Notes: generated by a model not told the origin, from the sequence alone. Shown: positions 25,701 through 34,507, numbered from the stretch's first letter. The stretch is DNA of 64,000 bases from Saccharibacillus sp. CPCC 101409 (GCF_030518235.1 NZ_JAULSA010000001.1:372001-436000); one strand, 5' to 3'. Made by a program: numbers and translations.

Positions 25701-27920
25701 GTCGGCAGCGAACAGCCGGTCAACGGCTTCGGCGTCCAGCAGATCGCTTCGACGCGCACGATTGTCACGCCGGACGGCGACGGTCTGGACGATTCGACCA
25801 ATGTTTCGTTTCGTCTGACGGCTTCGGACACGAACTTCCTTCAATTGAATGTGATCGATGAAAAAGGCATCGGACTCGGCTATGTCGGTCAGGTGTATCA
25901 AAACAACGCTTCCGGCGGCCTGCAAACACTGAGCCCGAAGGTATACACATTTAACAATGTGTCGGACAGCTATACGACAAGCAGCGGCGTCAAGAAAAAA
26001 CTGCCGAACGGTATTTATCGGCTCCAGGTCGCTGCGGTTCAGTGGGACGCCAACAGCAAGGTAGTCAAAAGAAGCGATAATACCGCTATCGAATACACCA
26101 TCGACGTCGGCTACAAGATTGCCGACGGCGAAGTCGCGAAAGTCAATGCGGCCAAGTCCGCGTTCAATGCGGCGGCCGCTGTAACCAATACGACCAAGAT
26201 TGGCAGCCCGGCGCTTACGCTTCCGGTTGGTTCCGGTCTGGTTTACCAGGTAACTGGTAGCAACGCTTCTTCCCTGATCGGGACGGACGGCACGCTCAAG
26301 GCTCTTCCGGCTTCGGGCAGCCAGAGCGTAACGCTGACCGTCGCAATCTCGTCGGCCCAGCCCGGCAGCAGCGCGAAAACGACCGTCAGCGTGCCGGTTA
26401 CACTGACCGCGGCGTCCAGCTCCGGCGGAGGAGCTTCCACAGGAGGCGGAGCATCGTCCGGCGGAGGAGCATCCGCAGGAGGCGGAGCATCGTCCGGCGG
26501 AGGAGCTTCCGCAGGAGGCGGAGCATCGTCCGGCGGTGGAGCCGCTGCAGGAGGCGGAGCATCGTCCGGCGGTGGAGCTGCTGCAGGAGGCGGAGCGTCG
26601 TCCGGCGGTGGAGCCGCTGCAGGAGGCGGAGCGGTATCCGGCGGCGGAACAAGCGCCGGAGGCGGTACGACCGGAGGAACAACCGGCGCGGTTACGCCGC
26701 CGGCGGCTCCGGCATCCGGCAGCGCTCTGGCGGGCGCGGTATCGCCGGGAGGATCGAGCACGGCATTGACGCCGATCGTCGGTTCGTCGGCAGGCGGCGC
26801 AGCCAAAGCTTCGCTGGACGAAGCGGCGCTGCGTCAGGCGCTCGATTCCGGCAGCCGTACGCTTGTCGTCGAAGTTCCGACGACTGCGGCGCAGAGCGCG
26901 GAAGTCTCGCTCGATGCTTCGCAGGTCGGCGCCCTCAAGCAGGCGAACGGAGCGACACTGGTCGTATCCAGCGCTTCCGGCGCGGTCGCTCTGCCGTCCG
27001 AGCTGATCGGCGGCGTGTCCGCTGGTTCGTCGCTGCTGGTGCGAATCGCTCCGGCCGCATCGAAAAGCGCGGCTTTCGAAAGCTTCAAGAACGGCGCCGG
27101 CGTAATCGGCGCTCCGGTATCGTTCGAAGTGAGCACGACGAACGCAGCCGGCAAGTCGGTCTCGCTGACCTCGACCGGCAGCACGTTCGTCACCCGCTCG
27201 TTCACTGTTCCGGCCGCTGTTTCTTCCGGCCAGGCGGGCGTTGTCTACGAAGAAAACGGTACGCTTCGTCCGATCGCGTCCAAGCTGGAGCGTCAGTCCG
27301 ACGGCAGCACGCTCGTGACGGTCAGCCGTCCGGGCTTCTCGACCTACGCGGTCGTATCGGCTCCGTCGGTATTCAAGGATATCTCGAATTCGTGGGCGAA
27401 AGACTCGATCCGGAATCTGTCGAGCAAGCTGCTGATCAACGGCACGTCGGCTTCGACGTTTACGCCGAAACGCAGCGTCACCCGCGCCGAGTTCGCTTCG
27501 ATGCTCGTCCGTTCGCTGGGACTGGAAAGTCAAAATGCGGCTCCGTTCAGCGATGTCAAAGCGAAAGACTGGTTCGCGGGCGACGTGGCTGCGGCCTATG
27601 AAGCGGGGCTGATCGGCGGTACGGGCGGAGGCAAATTCGATCCGAACGCCACGATCACCCGCGAACAGCTCGCGGTGCTGCTGACGAACACGGCGAAGCT
27701 ACTCGACTTGAACGCTTCGTCCGGTAGCGTTTCCTATGCCGATGCTGCAAGCTTCGCGCCTTACGCGAAGTCCGGCATCGCGGCCGCTTCTTCCTTCGGC
27801 CTGATACAGGGCGAAGATCGCGGGGGCAAAACGTTCTTCAATCCGAAATCGCCGGCTACCCGCGAAGCGGCGGCGACGGTGCTTGAGAACCTGCTGGAGC
27901 GCGCCGGTTTGATCGAATAA
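22794..27920 (+). CDS. Cell-wall-anchored subtilisin-like serine protease (S8) with PA, Gly-rich repeat and SLH domains
   Basis: About 1708 residues. Signal peptide 1-32, I9-type propeptide, catalytic Asp219, His260 and Ser764, with a Ser/Ala/Pro-rich disordered insert and a PA domain between His and Ser. Beta-sandwich domains follow (ITPDGDG-like motif kept as VTPDGDGLDDSTNVSF). Then come Gly/Ala/Ser tandem repeats (1211-1294), another beta domain and three SLH modules from about 1525 to the end. It is a paralogue of the upstream protease plus a wall anchor. TTG 22794 is chosen by analogy with the upstream gene (same MKK-start) and because GAGGG is 6 nt upstream; the frame is open back to 22656 without a ribosome site. 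Confidence 0.92.
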   Translation: MKKNKRMARKVSNLSLAMAITVGTAVPYAVFAEPAVTPLPSSGTSSALEQARSEALLNAAEAPEKEVVSPDVDTTSPHKQRVIVQLSRDPLAVTQYEAEQSDSTFSPQSAERSIDAQQSSFVGAAAKLGIALQVNYTYDTVLNGMEITVSSRDIPRLAEIPGVISIDANETYQEVPVEDAPLAQTDTEGYDINPLKQIGADRVWSEGLSGAGIKVGVIDTGVDYLHPDLKDAYKGGYDSFNKDNDPYEDKPSGSFSGTNHGTHVAGTIVGRNANTGGRAAQKGVAYGADLYAYKVLGYNAASNSVGGTTAQVIDGIEHAVKDGMDVINLSLGSDGQKSTTSPESVAIDNAVLKGITAVVANGNSASSSGGNYYYTMGSPASSQLAISVGAVDSPSIAYSASATASVVVSDSSSTAKTNSSAAPSSVDAPKTAEASSDRVSGPSAAEGSTSAAPSADSGTSGEKTFAPLQAGNAEAVSSAAALADPAQFAPADESAVSGGAPSDTVAEAPAAEAGDTPSAAEVSDAVDPAEAQPAGAEAGELEPAAEKAPQSGAYALKLMAWQTGRTDFAAQLGTNANSAVYANLGTADDYAALLNNGQDPAGKVVLVSRGGTSLEDKVVAAKQAGAKALVIFNGNVSASNAGQADLSTSISGRDGLIGAGGFLGEGANYIPVFDMQGSQGRALARTLTDPANAGAAFTLSFGSSYPSASQAGDHVAPFSSRGPNSDDGLSIKPDVVAPGVQITSAYPAYGGSYNSAYAQMSGTSMASPHVAGAAALLKQSHPAWSPADVRAALANTSVTVSNAGGTRYDVYSQGAGRIDVFNANSTPALLQVIEPMTLLDKNLNASQIDNYASSAAFGMMAAGSSQSKTLQLKNVSGNYAGYSASVQLNPSVTSDPGKPVATPDINKIQASLSGLNPNGVVSAAAGTASQFQLNIKVASDAPSGVYEGQVVLTATDPLSPTLHLPFVLHVGSEQPVNGFGVQQIASTRTIVTPDGDGLDDSTNVSFRLTASDTNFLQLNVIDEKGIGLGYVGQVYQNNASGGLQTLSPKVYTFNNVSDSYTTSSGVKKKLPNGIYRLQVAAVQWDANSKVVKRSDNTAIEYTIDVGYKIADGEVAKVNAAKSAFNAAAAVTNTTKIGSPALTLPVGSGLVYQVTGSNASSLIGTDGTLKALPASGSQSVTLTVAISSAQPGSSAKTTVSVPVTLTAASSSGGGASTGGGASSGGGASAGGGASSGGGASAGGGASSGGGAAAGGGASSGGGAAAGGGASSGGGAAAGGGAVSGGGTSAGGGTTGGTTGAVTPPAAPASGSALAGAVSPGGSSTALTPIVGSSAGGAAKASLDEAALRQALDSGSRTLVVEVPTTAAQSAEVSLDASQVGALKQANGATLVVSSASGAVALPSELIGGVSAGSSLLVRIAPAASKSAAFESFKNGAGVIGAPVSFEVSTTNAAGKSVSLTSTGSTFVTRSFTVPAAVSSGQAGVVYEENGTLRPIASKLERQSDGSTLVTVSRPGFSTYAVVSAPSVFKDISNSWAKDSIRNLSSKLLINGTSASTFTPKRSVTRAEFASMLVRSLGLESQNAAPFSDVKAKDWFAGDVAAAYEAGLIGGTGGGKFDPNATITREQLAVLLTNTAKLLDLNASSGSVSYADAASFAPYAKSGIAAASSFGLIQGEDRGGKTFFNPKSPATREAAATVLENLLERAGLIE
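26424..26675 (+). repeat. 36-bp coding tandem repeat (Gly-rich linker)
   Basis: Seven 36-bp units, the last diverged, each encoding 12 residues of the type GGGASAGGGASS. They form the flexible spacer that lifts the protease away from the SLH anchor. Such arrays often change copy number between strains. Confidence 0.9.
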
Positions 27921-27999
27921 GTTCGGCGGACGGCATTAGTTTCAAGAGTCTCCACGCAAAGCGCCGTGCAGACAGGGACATTTAAAAGTATGATATTAC

Positions 28000-28034
28000 A
28001 TCCTCCGGGAAGAGGTCTCTTTTTCCCGGAGGAT
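28000..28034 (+). terminator. Intrinsic terminator after the SLH protease
   Basis: ATCCTCCGGGAA pairs perfectly with TTCCCGGAGGAT, followed by ATTTTGTTTT. Confidence 0.9.
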
Positions 28035-28148
28035 ATTTTGTTTTGCCGATCTTTTGATTTTCTTTTACAATGAACCTTGATAAGGATAAACCTGGAAAAA
28101 GCGACATGCGAGTAGGCTCGATACTTACAGGTAAAGGAGCGGATTGAA

Positions 28149-29198
28149 TTGTACAATTGGCTGAAAAATTACAGTGAATTGGAATACAGTAGCGAACGCA
28201 AACAGGAAAGATGGCGTCCGAATACGAAATTTCCGCGCATACAGAAGATCGATCCGCCGCATCTGCCCGAAGCAATGAGCTTACTGGGTCAATATTATGC
28301 TGCGGTTGGCGCATGGTTGGGCGATTCGATTCACATTCAAATCCCATTTCGCGACGAGACCGAGCAGGATTTGATTATGCGGGAGATCGCTCCGTATTTT
28401 ACGAAACTTTTGCATGTCCGCGACAGCGAGGAACAGGGTGAGAACGCGCGGCAAAGCCTGTCTCTGCAAAATTTTCGGCCGGAAGCGCATCCGCTGTTCG
28501 AACAGACGGATACGGCAGTGCTTCCGCTGATGCGCGATCTGTACAAACACCGTAAGCTTGAAGAAACACACTGGGAGAATGAAAAAAGCCGGATTCGGTT
28601 TCAGATCCTGACGAGCTCGCTGGAGCCGCTTCCCGCAGCGCAGCATCGAGAACTGGAGCCGCTGCGCGAATTTCTGCTTCGCACGCATTTCAACCTGGAG
28701 ACGCCGCCTGAATACGGGCTTTTTCCGCTTGGCTGGAAGCTGGAAGACGAGCTTAAACACTCGCTTATACTGCGCTTTTTCGCCGGCTTCGTTCCGCATC
28801 TTGAACTATATGTCGACGCGGATACAAGAGAAGTTCTGCTGCTGCTGATGTCGATGAGCCCGATCAAGCATGAATTGACGCTGGAACGCTCCGTACCTGC
28901 CGCGCCTCGTGTGAATAGAGGCTATTTGTACTTTGAGATCGGCGGAGAAACGGTGCTGGTCGTGAATTTGCATGCGCTGGAGTGCAAAGAAACGCTTCGT
29001 TCCTGGAGAGAACTGGAGGATGCCCGAAGCTATCTGCGCGACGAAGGCGTGAACTTCGAAGAGTTCGACCATGAGCAGAACGGTGAACTGCTGGAAGGAA
29101 CGTTTTTTCTGTTCGAACAAAAAGACTCGGATAAGATGATGGAAGCGATCAATCGGGCGGTGGAAGAACGAAGAGGACGGAATGAGCTGCGCTCATAA
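28149..29198 (+). CDS. Hypothetical protein, 349 residues, no recognised domain
   Basis: Soluble, mixed alpha/beta, rich in Glu, Leu and Arg, with no signal peptide, membrane helix or cysteine cluster. Its C-terminus is charged and helical (KMMEAINRAVEERRGRNELRS). A beta-rich core includes GGETVLVVNLHAL. The start is TTG 9 nt after AAAGGAG. A fair TTTACA box lies about 75 bp upstream. Codon use is intermediate between the GC-rich genes and the A/T-rich hydrolase. I do not recognise the family and do not assign a function. It stands alone between terminators. Confidence 0.7.
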   Translation: MYNWLKNYSELEYSSERKQERWRPNTKFPRIQKIDPPHLPEAMSLLGQYYAAVGAWLGDSIHIQIPFRDETEQDLIMREIAPYFTKLLHVRDSEEQGENARQSLSLQNFRPEAHPLFEQTDTAVLPLMRDLYKHRKLEETHWENEKSRIRFQILTSSLEPLPAAQHRELEPLREFLLRTHFNLETPPEYGLFPLGWKLEDELKHSLILRFFAGFVPHLELYVDADTREVLLLLMSMSPIKHELTLERSVPAAPRVNRGYLYFEIGGETVLVVNLHALECKETLRSWRELEDARSYLRDEGVNFEEFDHEQNGELLEGTFFLFEQKDSDKMMEAINRAVEERRGRNELRS

Positions 29199-29306
29199 CG
29201 CTTATAAAAAGGAACGGACATTGAATCAGCGCTTCGATTGCCCGCTCCTGATCGAGTCTGGAATGTGGTGTAAAAAAATACTTCGCTTACAAAGAAAACA
29301 ACGATT

Positions 29307-29325
29307 GAGAATCCGTTTGATTCTC
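29307..29325 (+). terminator. Hairpin, probable terminator of the 349-residue gene
   Basis: GAGAATC-CGTTT-GATTCTC, extendable by ACAAAG/CTTTGT outside, followed by ATAAATTTTTTT. Confidence 0.6.
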
Positions 29326-29406
29326 GCTTTGTATAAATTTTTTTAATCGTTCTGAAAATTTGCGCTTTTGGTCAATATTTCTTTCAAAAAAAAGAAATCG
29401 GCAGTA

Positions 29407-29493
29407 AAATGTTGACTTTTCGATCACATTTTATAAAGAAATCGATATTTTTAGCGATTTCCTTCTTTAAATGTGTGCATTTAGTCAGCATTT
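29407..29493. repeat. A/T-rich 87-bp imperfect palindrome
   Basis: The left arm AAATGTTGACTTTTCGATCA and onward is matched by a right arm ending AGTCAGCATTT, with shared CACATTT/AAATGTG and AAATCG/CGATTT blocks. It lies in the 416-bp gap 29199-29614, which also holds the perfect hairpin ATGGGAC-TT-GTCCCAT at 29559-29574 and no supported ORF. Confidence 0.5.
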
Positions 29494-29614
29494 GAGTCCT
29501 ACCTTCTAAATTTTTCCGAAAAATGCTGATCTGCCATCCATATTTTTTACATACAGATATGGGACTTGTCCCATTCCTTGTTATACGCACATTTTTCAGC
29601 CTGCTATCATTCAG

Positions 29615-30592
29615 TTATTCAGCCTTCCCTACACTTCCGCTCGTCTCTCCCGTCCGAATCACCACTTTCCCGCGCGTTCGCCCGGATTCGGCGCGCTCGA
29701 ACGCCTGCCGCGTTTCCTCCAATGGGAAAACGGCATCGATCAGCGGCTTCAGCCGTCCTTCGTCGCACCACTGCCGCATCAGGCTCAGGTCGCGGTCGTT
29801 GGAATTGGCGGCGACGAAGCGGGCTTTGCGGCCCGAAGCGGACGCGGTCAGCACCCGCCGCAGCATGATCGAAGGACCGGGGATCGTGGTCACATACGTA
29901 CCCTGCGCGGTCAGCAGAGCGCGGCAGGCGCCGAACCCGTACTTGCCCGCCGCGTCGAAGATCAGGTCGAACGTCTGCCCGCTGCGGCGGAAGTCGGTCC
30001 GGTCGTAGGCGATCACATCGATGCAGCCCAGCTCGCGCGCCGCGCTTTCGCCGGAAGAGCGGCAGACGCCGGTCACATGCGCGCCGGAGATCCGGGCGAT
30101 CTGTACGGCAAAATGCCCCACGCCGCCGGTCGCGCCGACCACCAGCACCCGCATGCCCGCCGTCAATCCGCCTTCTTTGGTCAGCGCCCGATAGGCGGTG
30201 GAAGCGGCCAGCGGAAGAGCGGCGGCCTGCTCGAAGTCGAGCGATGTCGGCTTTGCCGAAGCGACGGAAGCTTTGCAGCACAGCGATTCGGCCAGCGCGC
30301 CTTTGCCGCCCGCAGCTGCCGTGAATCCGTATACCTCGTCGCCCGGCTTGAAGTTCCGCACGCCTGCGCCGCACGCTTCGACCACGCCCGCGAAGTCCGC
30401 GCCCAGAATCTTGGGGAACCGGAAGCCCGATACGACAAACAAATAACCTTTGCGCGCTTTGAAATCGATCGGGTTGATCGACGTAGCCACGTTGCGGACT
30501 TTGATCTCCCCAGCTTTGGGGCCGCGTTCCGGAACTTCTTCGATGCGGAACGTATCCGGGCCTCCGTATTTGCGTATTACTGCCGCTTTCAT
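29615..30592 (-). CDS. NADP-dependent MDR oxidoreductase (quinone-oxidoreductase-like)
   Basis: 325 residues. The N-terminal GroES-like domain starts MKAAVIRKYGGPDTFRIEEVP, and the Rossmann half contains VLVVGATGGVGHFAVQIARISGAHVTGVCRS. This is the medium-chain dehydrogenase/reductase fold of zinc-free quinone oxidoreductases (NADPH:quinone or enone reductases); catalytic zinc ligands are not evident. GADFAGVVEACG and GDEVYGF are the usual family motifs. A GAGGCG ribosome site precedes the ATG. It is a single gene; substrate unknown. Confidence 0.88.
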   Translation of the reverse strand: MKAAVIRKYGGPDTFRIEEVPERGPKAGEIKVRNVATSINPIDFKARKGYLFVVSGFRFPKILGADFAGVVEACGAGVRNFKPGDEVYGFTAAAGGKGALAESLCCKASVASAKPTSLDFEQAAALPLAASTAYRALTKEGGLTAGMRVLVVGATGGVGHFAVQIARISGAHVTGVCRSSGESAARELGCIDVIAYDRTDFRRSGQTFDLIFDAAGKYGFGACRALLTAQGTYVTTIPGPSIMLRRVLTASASGRKARFVAANSNDRDLSLMRQWCDEGRLKPLIDAVFPLEETRQAFERAESGRTRGKVVIRTGETSGSVGKAE

Positions 30593-30692
30593 CCGATGAA
30601 TCGCCTCGTTTCGTTATATTCTGCGCACTGCCTGTTTATCTCTTATCATAAACCGCTTCGGCAGGAAATAGAGCGGGAAAGAGTCGCATCGA

Positions 30693-30762
30693 TCAAAAAA
30701 AGAAGCTTCGCCCGCAAACGGAATCCCAACGAGTGGATTTCCGCATGCGTGCGAAGCTTCTT
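30693..30762 (-). terminator. Terminator of the nrdF transcript
   Basis: AAGAAGCTTCGC (30700-30711) pairs perfectly with GCGAAGCTTCTT (30751-30762), with an additional inner stem. On the minus strand it is followed by a T7 run. Confidence 0.9.
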
Positions 30763-30798
30763 GATTTTAGAAGAAAAAGTCGCTTTCCTCTTTGACGC

Positions 30799-31791
30799 TT
30801 ACAGCCCGCTCGTGACCGGCGCATCCGCCGTATCGAACAGGAAATCTTCGTCGCGCAGCGGCTCCACGTGCACCGTACGCACATAGCCGTTGCCTTTTTT
30901 GGAGAAGAAGTCGTGCTGTTTGGTCTGCGTTTTGAGTCCGTTCAGGACGATCGGGTTGATGCTTTCATCGTCTTCTTCGAACTGCGGCTCCAGGCCGAGG
31001 TTCATCATCGCTTTGTTCGCGTTGTAGCGCACGAACTTGTCGACTTCTTCTTTGAGCCCGATCTTCGTGTACAGCTGGGCCGTATACTCTTCTTCGTTTG
31101 CCTGAAGCGTATGCAGCAGCTCGTACAGCTCTTTGGTCGCCGCTTCGGCTTCCGAAGCCGGCAGGTCGCGCAGAATCTCCTGGGCCAGCACGCCGACGTA
31201 CAGGCCGTGGATGCTTTCGTCGCGCAGGATGAGGTCGATGATCTCGCCGCTGCTCGTCATTTTGCCCTGTCCGGCCAGGTACAGTGGGTAGAAAAAGCCG
31301 CTGTAGAACAGGTAGCTTTCGAGCATGACCGACGCGCCCATCGCCAGGTACAGGTCTTTCGGCGACTGGATATTCTGGTAGTACCGGGAGATGATTTCCG
31401 CTTTCTTCTGGAGCAGCGGATTCTCTTCGACCCAGCGGAACACTTTGTCGATCTCTTCCGTCGAAGCGAGCGTGGTGAAGATGCTGCTGTACGACTTGGC
31501 GTGGATCTGTTCCATCATGCCCATAAAGGCGAGCACGGCTTTGCGCTGGAGGTTCTCGACGTGCTCCATGATCTGGGGCATGCCGACGCCGCCCTGCACC
31601 GTATCGAGCAGCGTCAGGCCGCCCAGTACCTGCATATAAGCTTCCTGTTCGTCTTCGCTGAGCGTAATCCAGGACATTTTGTCGTCGGACAGCGGAATTT
31701 CTTCGTCGGTCCAGAACTGCATAATATTCTGGTTCCAGAACATTTGGGTAAAGTCGTCGGCGGGACGGTTCCAGTTCACGGCTTTGATCAT
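30799..31791 (-). CDS. nrdF: Class Ib ribonucleotide reductase, beta (radical) subunit
   Basis: 330 residues, the normal NrdF length. All metal ligands are present at canonical positions: Asp63, Glu94, His97, Glu158, Glu192 and His195, with the radical tyrosine at Tyr101 (MMEQIHAKSYSS). It carries the Mn or Fe tyrosyl-radical cofactor that starts reduction of ribonucleoside diphosphates by NrdE. A 264-bp gap separates it from nrdE, longer than usual. In the gap are a CGGGGCG/CGCCCCG stem and two sequences one base away from a DnaA box. The start is ATG after AAAGGGATG. Confidence 0.97.
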   Translation of the reverse strand: MIKAVNWNRPADDFTQMFWNQNIMQFWTDEEIPLSDDKMSWITLSEDEQEAYMQVLGGLTLLDTVQGGVGMPQIMEHVENLQRKAVLAFMGMMEQIHAKSYSSIFTTLASTEEIDKVFRWVEENPLLQKKAEIISRYYQNIQSPKDLYLAMGASVMLESYLFYSGFFYPLYLAGQGKMTSSGEIIDLILRDESIHGLYVGVLAQEILRDLPASEAEAATKELYELLHTLQANEEEYTAQLYTKIGLKEEVDKFVRYNANKAMMNLGLEPQFEEDDESINPIVLNGLKTQTKQHDFFSKKGNGYVRTVHVEPLRDEDFLFDTADAPVTSGL

Positions 31792-32055
31792 CGTTCAATC
31801 ATCCCTTTCGTCGGTGGATAAGATTATGGGCGGAGCATCTATGAAATAAAAAGGAAAATGTGGATATAGTTGGGTTGCGCGGACCGCAGTAATGCCCGTG
31901 CAGGACGGGCGGCACAGACTGTTTATTATGGAGCATGCTCGGTCAAAAGTAAAGCGGGGCGTTTTATGCTCGGGCCGGAAAACCGGATCTTGCAGAGAGC
32001 GCCCCGCGGGTTCATCGTTGTGCGGCTGTAAAGTCGAATCGGGCAAAGTCCGGGC

Positions 32056-34140
32056 TTAGATCGCGCAGCTGATGCACTCTTCCACGCTCAGGTGGTTGGT
32101 CCGCGTGTAGTAGAGAGCTTTCAGGCCTTTGCGCGCGGCGTACAGATAGTAGCGGGCCAGGTCGCGCGTCGTCACGTTGCTGTTGACGTGCAGGATCGCG
32201 GAAATACCCTGGTCGATATGCTCCTGAATCGCCGAGATCAGGTCGATGACTTTGAACTGGTTCATCTGGTACGCCGATTTGTAGTAGAAGAAGTTCTCCT
32301 GCGACAGGTACGGCATCGGGTAGTACGTGGTCGAGTTCGCGTAAGTGCGGGTCTCGATCGCGTCGACGATCGGCATTACGCTCGATGTCGAGTTCTGGAT
32401 ATAGGAAATACTTTGCGTCGGCGCGATCGCCAGACGGTACGCGTGATACAGGCCGTTCGCTTGAACGAGCGTGCGCAGGTGGCTCCAGTCGGCCGTCGTC
32501 GGGATGTGCATGCCGCCGAACAGCGCTTTGACTTTATCGGTGCGCGGGCTGTAATCGGTCTGTACGTACTTGTCGAAGTATGTACCTTTCGCATATTCGG
32601 ACTGCTCGAAGCCGGCAAAAGTAGCGCTGCGGTCGCGGGCGATCTCCATGCTTTTTTCGATCGAGTAGTAGTTCATCATCATGAAGAACGTGCGCGCAAA
32701 GTCGATCGCTTCGTCGCTTTCGTAGGCAATCTTGTTTTTCGCCAGGAAGCCGTGCAGGTTCATCGCGCCAAGGCCCACGGAGTGCATCTCGCGGTTCGCT
32801 TTGGCTACGCCCGGAGCATTCTGCACGTCGGTCATATCGCTGACGGCGGTGAGGCCGAGCATCGCTTCGTGCACCGACTCGCGGATCTTGCCCAGATCCA
32901 TGACGTTGGCGATATTCAGCGAAGCCAGGTTGCAGCTGATATCGCGGCGGATATCGTTGTCCTGTCCGTAATCGCCGATCGTCGACGTTTCCTGGAGCTG
33001 GTAGATTTCCGTGCACAGATTGGACATTTTGACCATGCCCAGATCTTTGAGCGCGTGATCTTTGTTGGCGTTGGTCTTGTTCATGATATACGGATAACCG
33101 GATTCGAGCTGGATCATGGCGATCTTCACCAGCATGTCGCGGGCGCTCATCACGGTTTTTTTCTTGATCTTGTCGTTGGCGAGCAGTTCGTCGTACATCG
33201 CGTCCAGATCGATGTCGTCGAGATGCTTGCCGTACTCTTTGTACACGGAGTAAGGACCGAACACGACCAGCGGCTGATTTTCTTCCGCCAGCTTGTAGAA
33301 GCGGTTCGGAACGATCAGGCCGATCGACAGCGTTTTGAGGCGCGATTTCTCGTCGGCGTTGATCTTTTTGCTGTCCAGGAATTCAAGTACGTCCCAGCCG
33401 AAAATGTTGTAGTACGCCGCGCCCGAACCTTTGCGCTGTCCCATCTGGTCGGCGTAGGAGAATGCGTCTTCCATCAGCTTCAGCACCGGCATGATGCCTT
33501 TGGCCGCGCCTTCGACGCCTTTGATCGGCTCGCCGCGTCCGCGCAGCTTCGACAGGTTGACGGCTACGCCGCCGCCGATCTTCGACAGCTGCATGCAGGT
33601 CGAGAGCACGTAGTTGATCGAGTTGAGCGCGTCGTCCATCTCCAGCAGGAAGCACGATACCAGCTCGCCGCGGCGGCTTTTGCCCGCGTTGAGGAACGTC
33701 GGGGTCGCCGGCTGTACGCGCTGCTCCATGATGGCCGTCACGAGCGCTTTGGCCGTATCGGCATTGCCGCCGCCCAGATGCAGAGCGACGATCGCGGCGC
33801 GGTCGGCGTATTGTTCGAGATACAGCGATTTGTCGTTGCTTCTCATCGCGTAATCGGTATAGAACTTGGAAGCGGCCATATACGATGCGAATTCGAACGG
33901 AACGTTGTGCGACGTCTCGAATACCGAAACGACTTCCTCACGGGTGTACTTTTCGTACACGTTCTCGTAGTAGTCGTTTTCGATCATGTAGTCGACCTGC
34001 TCGCCGTAGCTGCCGAAAGTCAGGCTGCGCTGCGCGACTTCCTCCATAAATGCCGAAACGGCCTCTTTATCTTTCTCAAGCCGGAAAAATCCGTCCGCGT
34101 TTCTCAGCATCAGCTGGTTGTTCAGTTCAATATGCCGCAA
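32056..34140 (-). CDS. nrdE: Class Ib ribonucleotide reductase, alpha (catalytic) subunit
   Basis: 694 residues with the NrdE features: RRGELVSCFLLE (substrate-site cysteine), SNLCTEI (catalytic cysteine region), CNLASLN and the C-terminal redox pair EECISCAI. It lacks the long N-terminal ATP cone of class Ia. It reduces ribonucleoside diphosphates together with NrdF. The start is TTG with GAGGAG about 10 nt upstream; it overlaps the end of nrdI by 14 bp, implying translational coupling. Confidence 0.97.
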   Translation of the reverse strand: MRHIELNNQLMLRNADGFFRLEKDKEAVSAFMEEVAQRSLTFGSYGEQVDYMIENDYYENVYEKYTREEVVSVFETSHNVPFEFASYMAASKFYTDYAMRSNDKSLYLEQYADRAAIVALHLGGGNADTAKALVTAIMEQRVQPATPTFLNAGKSRRGELVSCFLLEMDDALNSINYVLSTCMQLSKIGGGVAVNLSKLRGRGEPIKGVEGAAKGIMPVLKLMEDAFSYADQMGQRKGSGAAYYNIFGWDVLEFLDSKKINADEKSRLKTLSIGLIVPNRFYKLAEENQPLVVFGPYSVYKEYGKHLDDIDLDAMYDELLANDKIKKKTVMSARDMLVKIAMIQLESGYPYIMNKTNANKDHALKDLGMVKMSNLCTEIYQLQETSTIGDYGQDNDIRRDISCNLASLNIANVMDLGKIRESVHEAMLGLTAVSDMTDVQNAPGVAKANREMHSVGLGAMNLHGFLAKNKIAYESDEAIDFARTFFMMMNYYSIEKSMEIARDRSATFAGFEQSEYAKGTYFDKYVQTDYSPRTDKVKALFGGMHIPTTADWSHLRTLVQANGLYHAYRLAIAPTQSISYIQNSTSSVMPIVDAIETRTYANSTTYYPMPYLSQENFFYYKSAYQMNQFKVIDLISAIQEHIDQGISAILHVNSNVTTRDLARYYLYAARKGLKALYYTRTNHLSVEECISCAI

Positions 34141-34486
34141 GGGTGTTCAACTCCTCTTTAAAATGAATGATATCTTTTTTCGTTCCGGATAATTCGAATT
34201 TGCACAGGACCGGCACGCCGTAGGTCTGGGAAATGGTGTCCGCGCTCTTGGCGAAGCACTGCCCCCAGTTGCGGTTGCCGCTGGCGGATACGCCGCGAAG
34301 CTGCTGTCCGTTCTGCTGCAGGAAAAGCTTCACGCGGTCAGGTACCTGGCCGAAGCCCGTGGTGTACGTGACAAGGATGAAAGGCTCGTCCAGCTTCATT
34401 GCCTCGTCGATCTGCACTGCCGGCAGTTCCAGTTTTTCGATAAATCTCCGTACGTTTCCGGTCTTGGAATCGTAAGCGATCACCAT
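34127..34486 (-). CDS. nrdI: NrdI flavodoxin-like activator of NrdF
   Basis: 119 residues, close to the family length. VIAYDSKTGNVRRF forms the FMN phosphate loop; VTYTTGFGQVP and GVSASGNRNWGQ are the other conserved NrdI blocks. It supplies oxidant to assemble the dimanganese radical site of NrdF. Four in-frame starts lie within 16 nt (34498 ATG, 34492 GTG, 34486 ATG, 34483 GTG). AAAGGA overlaps the first, so I favour ATG 34486; GTG 34492 is also possible. It is the promoter-proximal gene of nrdIEF. Confidence 0.93.
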   Translation of the reverse strand: MVIAYDSKTGNVRRFIEKLELPAVQIDEAMKLDEPFILVTYTTGFGQVPDRVKLFLQQNGQQLRGVSASGNRNWGQCFAKSADTISQTYGVPVLCKFELSGTKKDIIHFKEELNTLAAY

Positions 34487-34507
34487 GTTCACCGACATCC
34501 TTTCGTA

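Noticed and set aside
26424-26675. Regular 36-bp repeats resembling a CRISPR array in spacing
   Set aside because: There are no unique spacers; the units are contiguous, in frame and encode a Gly-rich protein linker.
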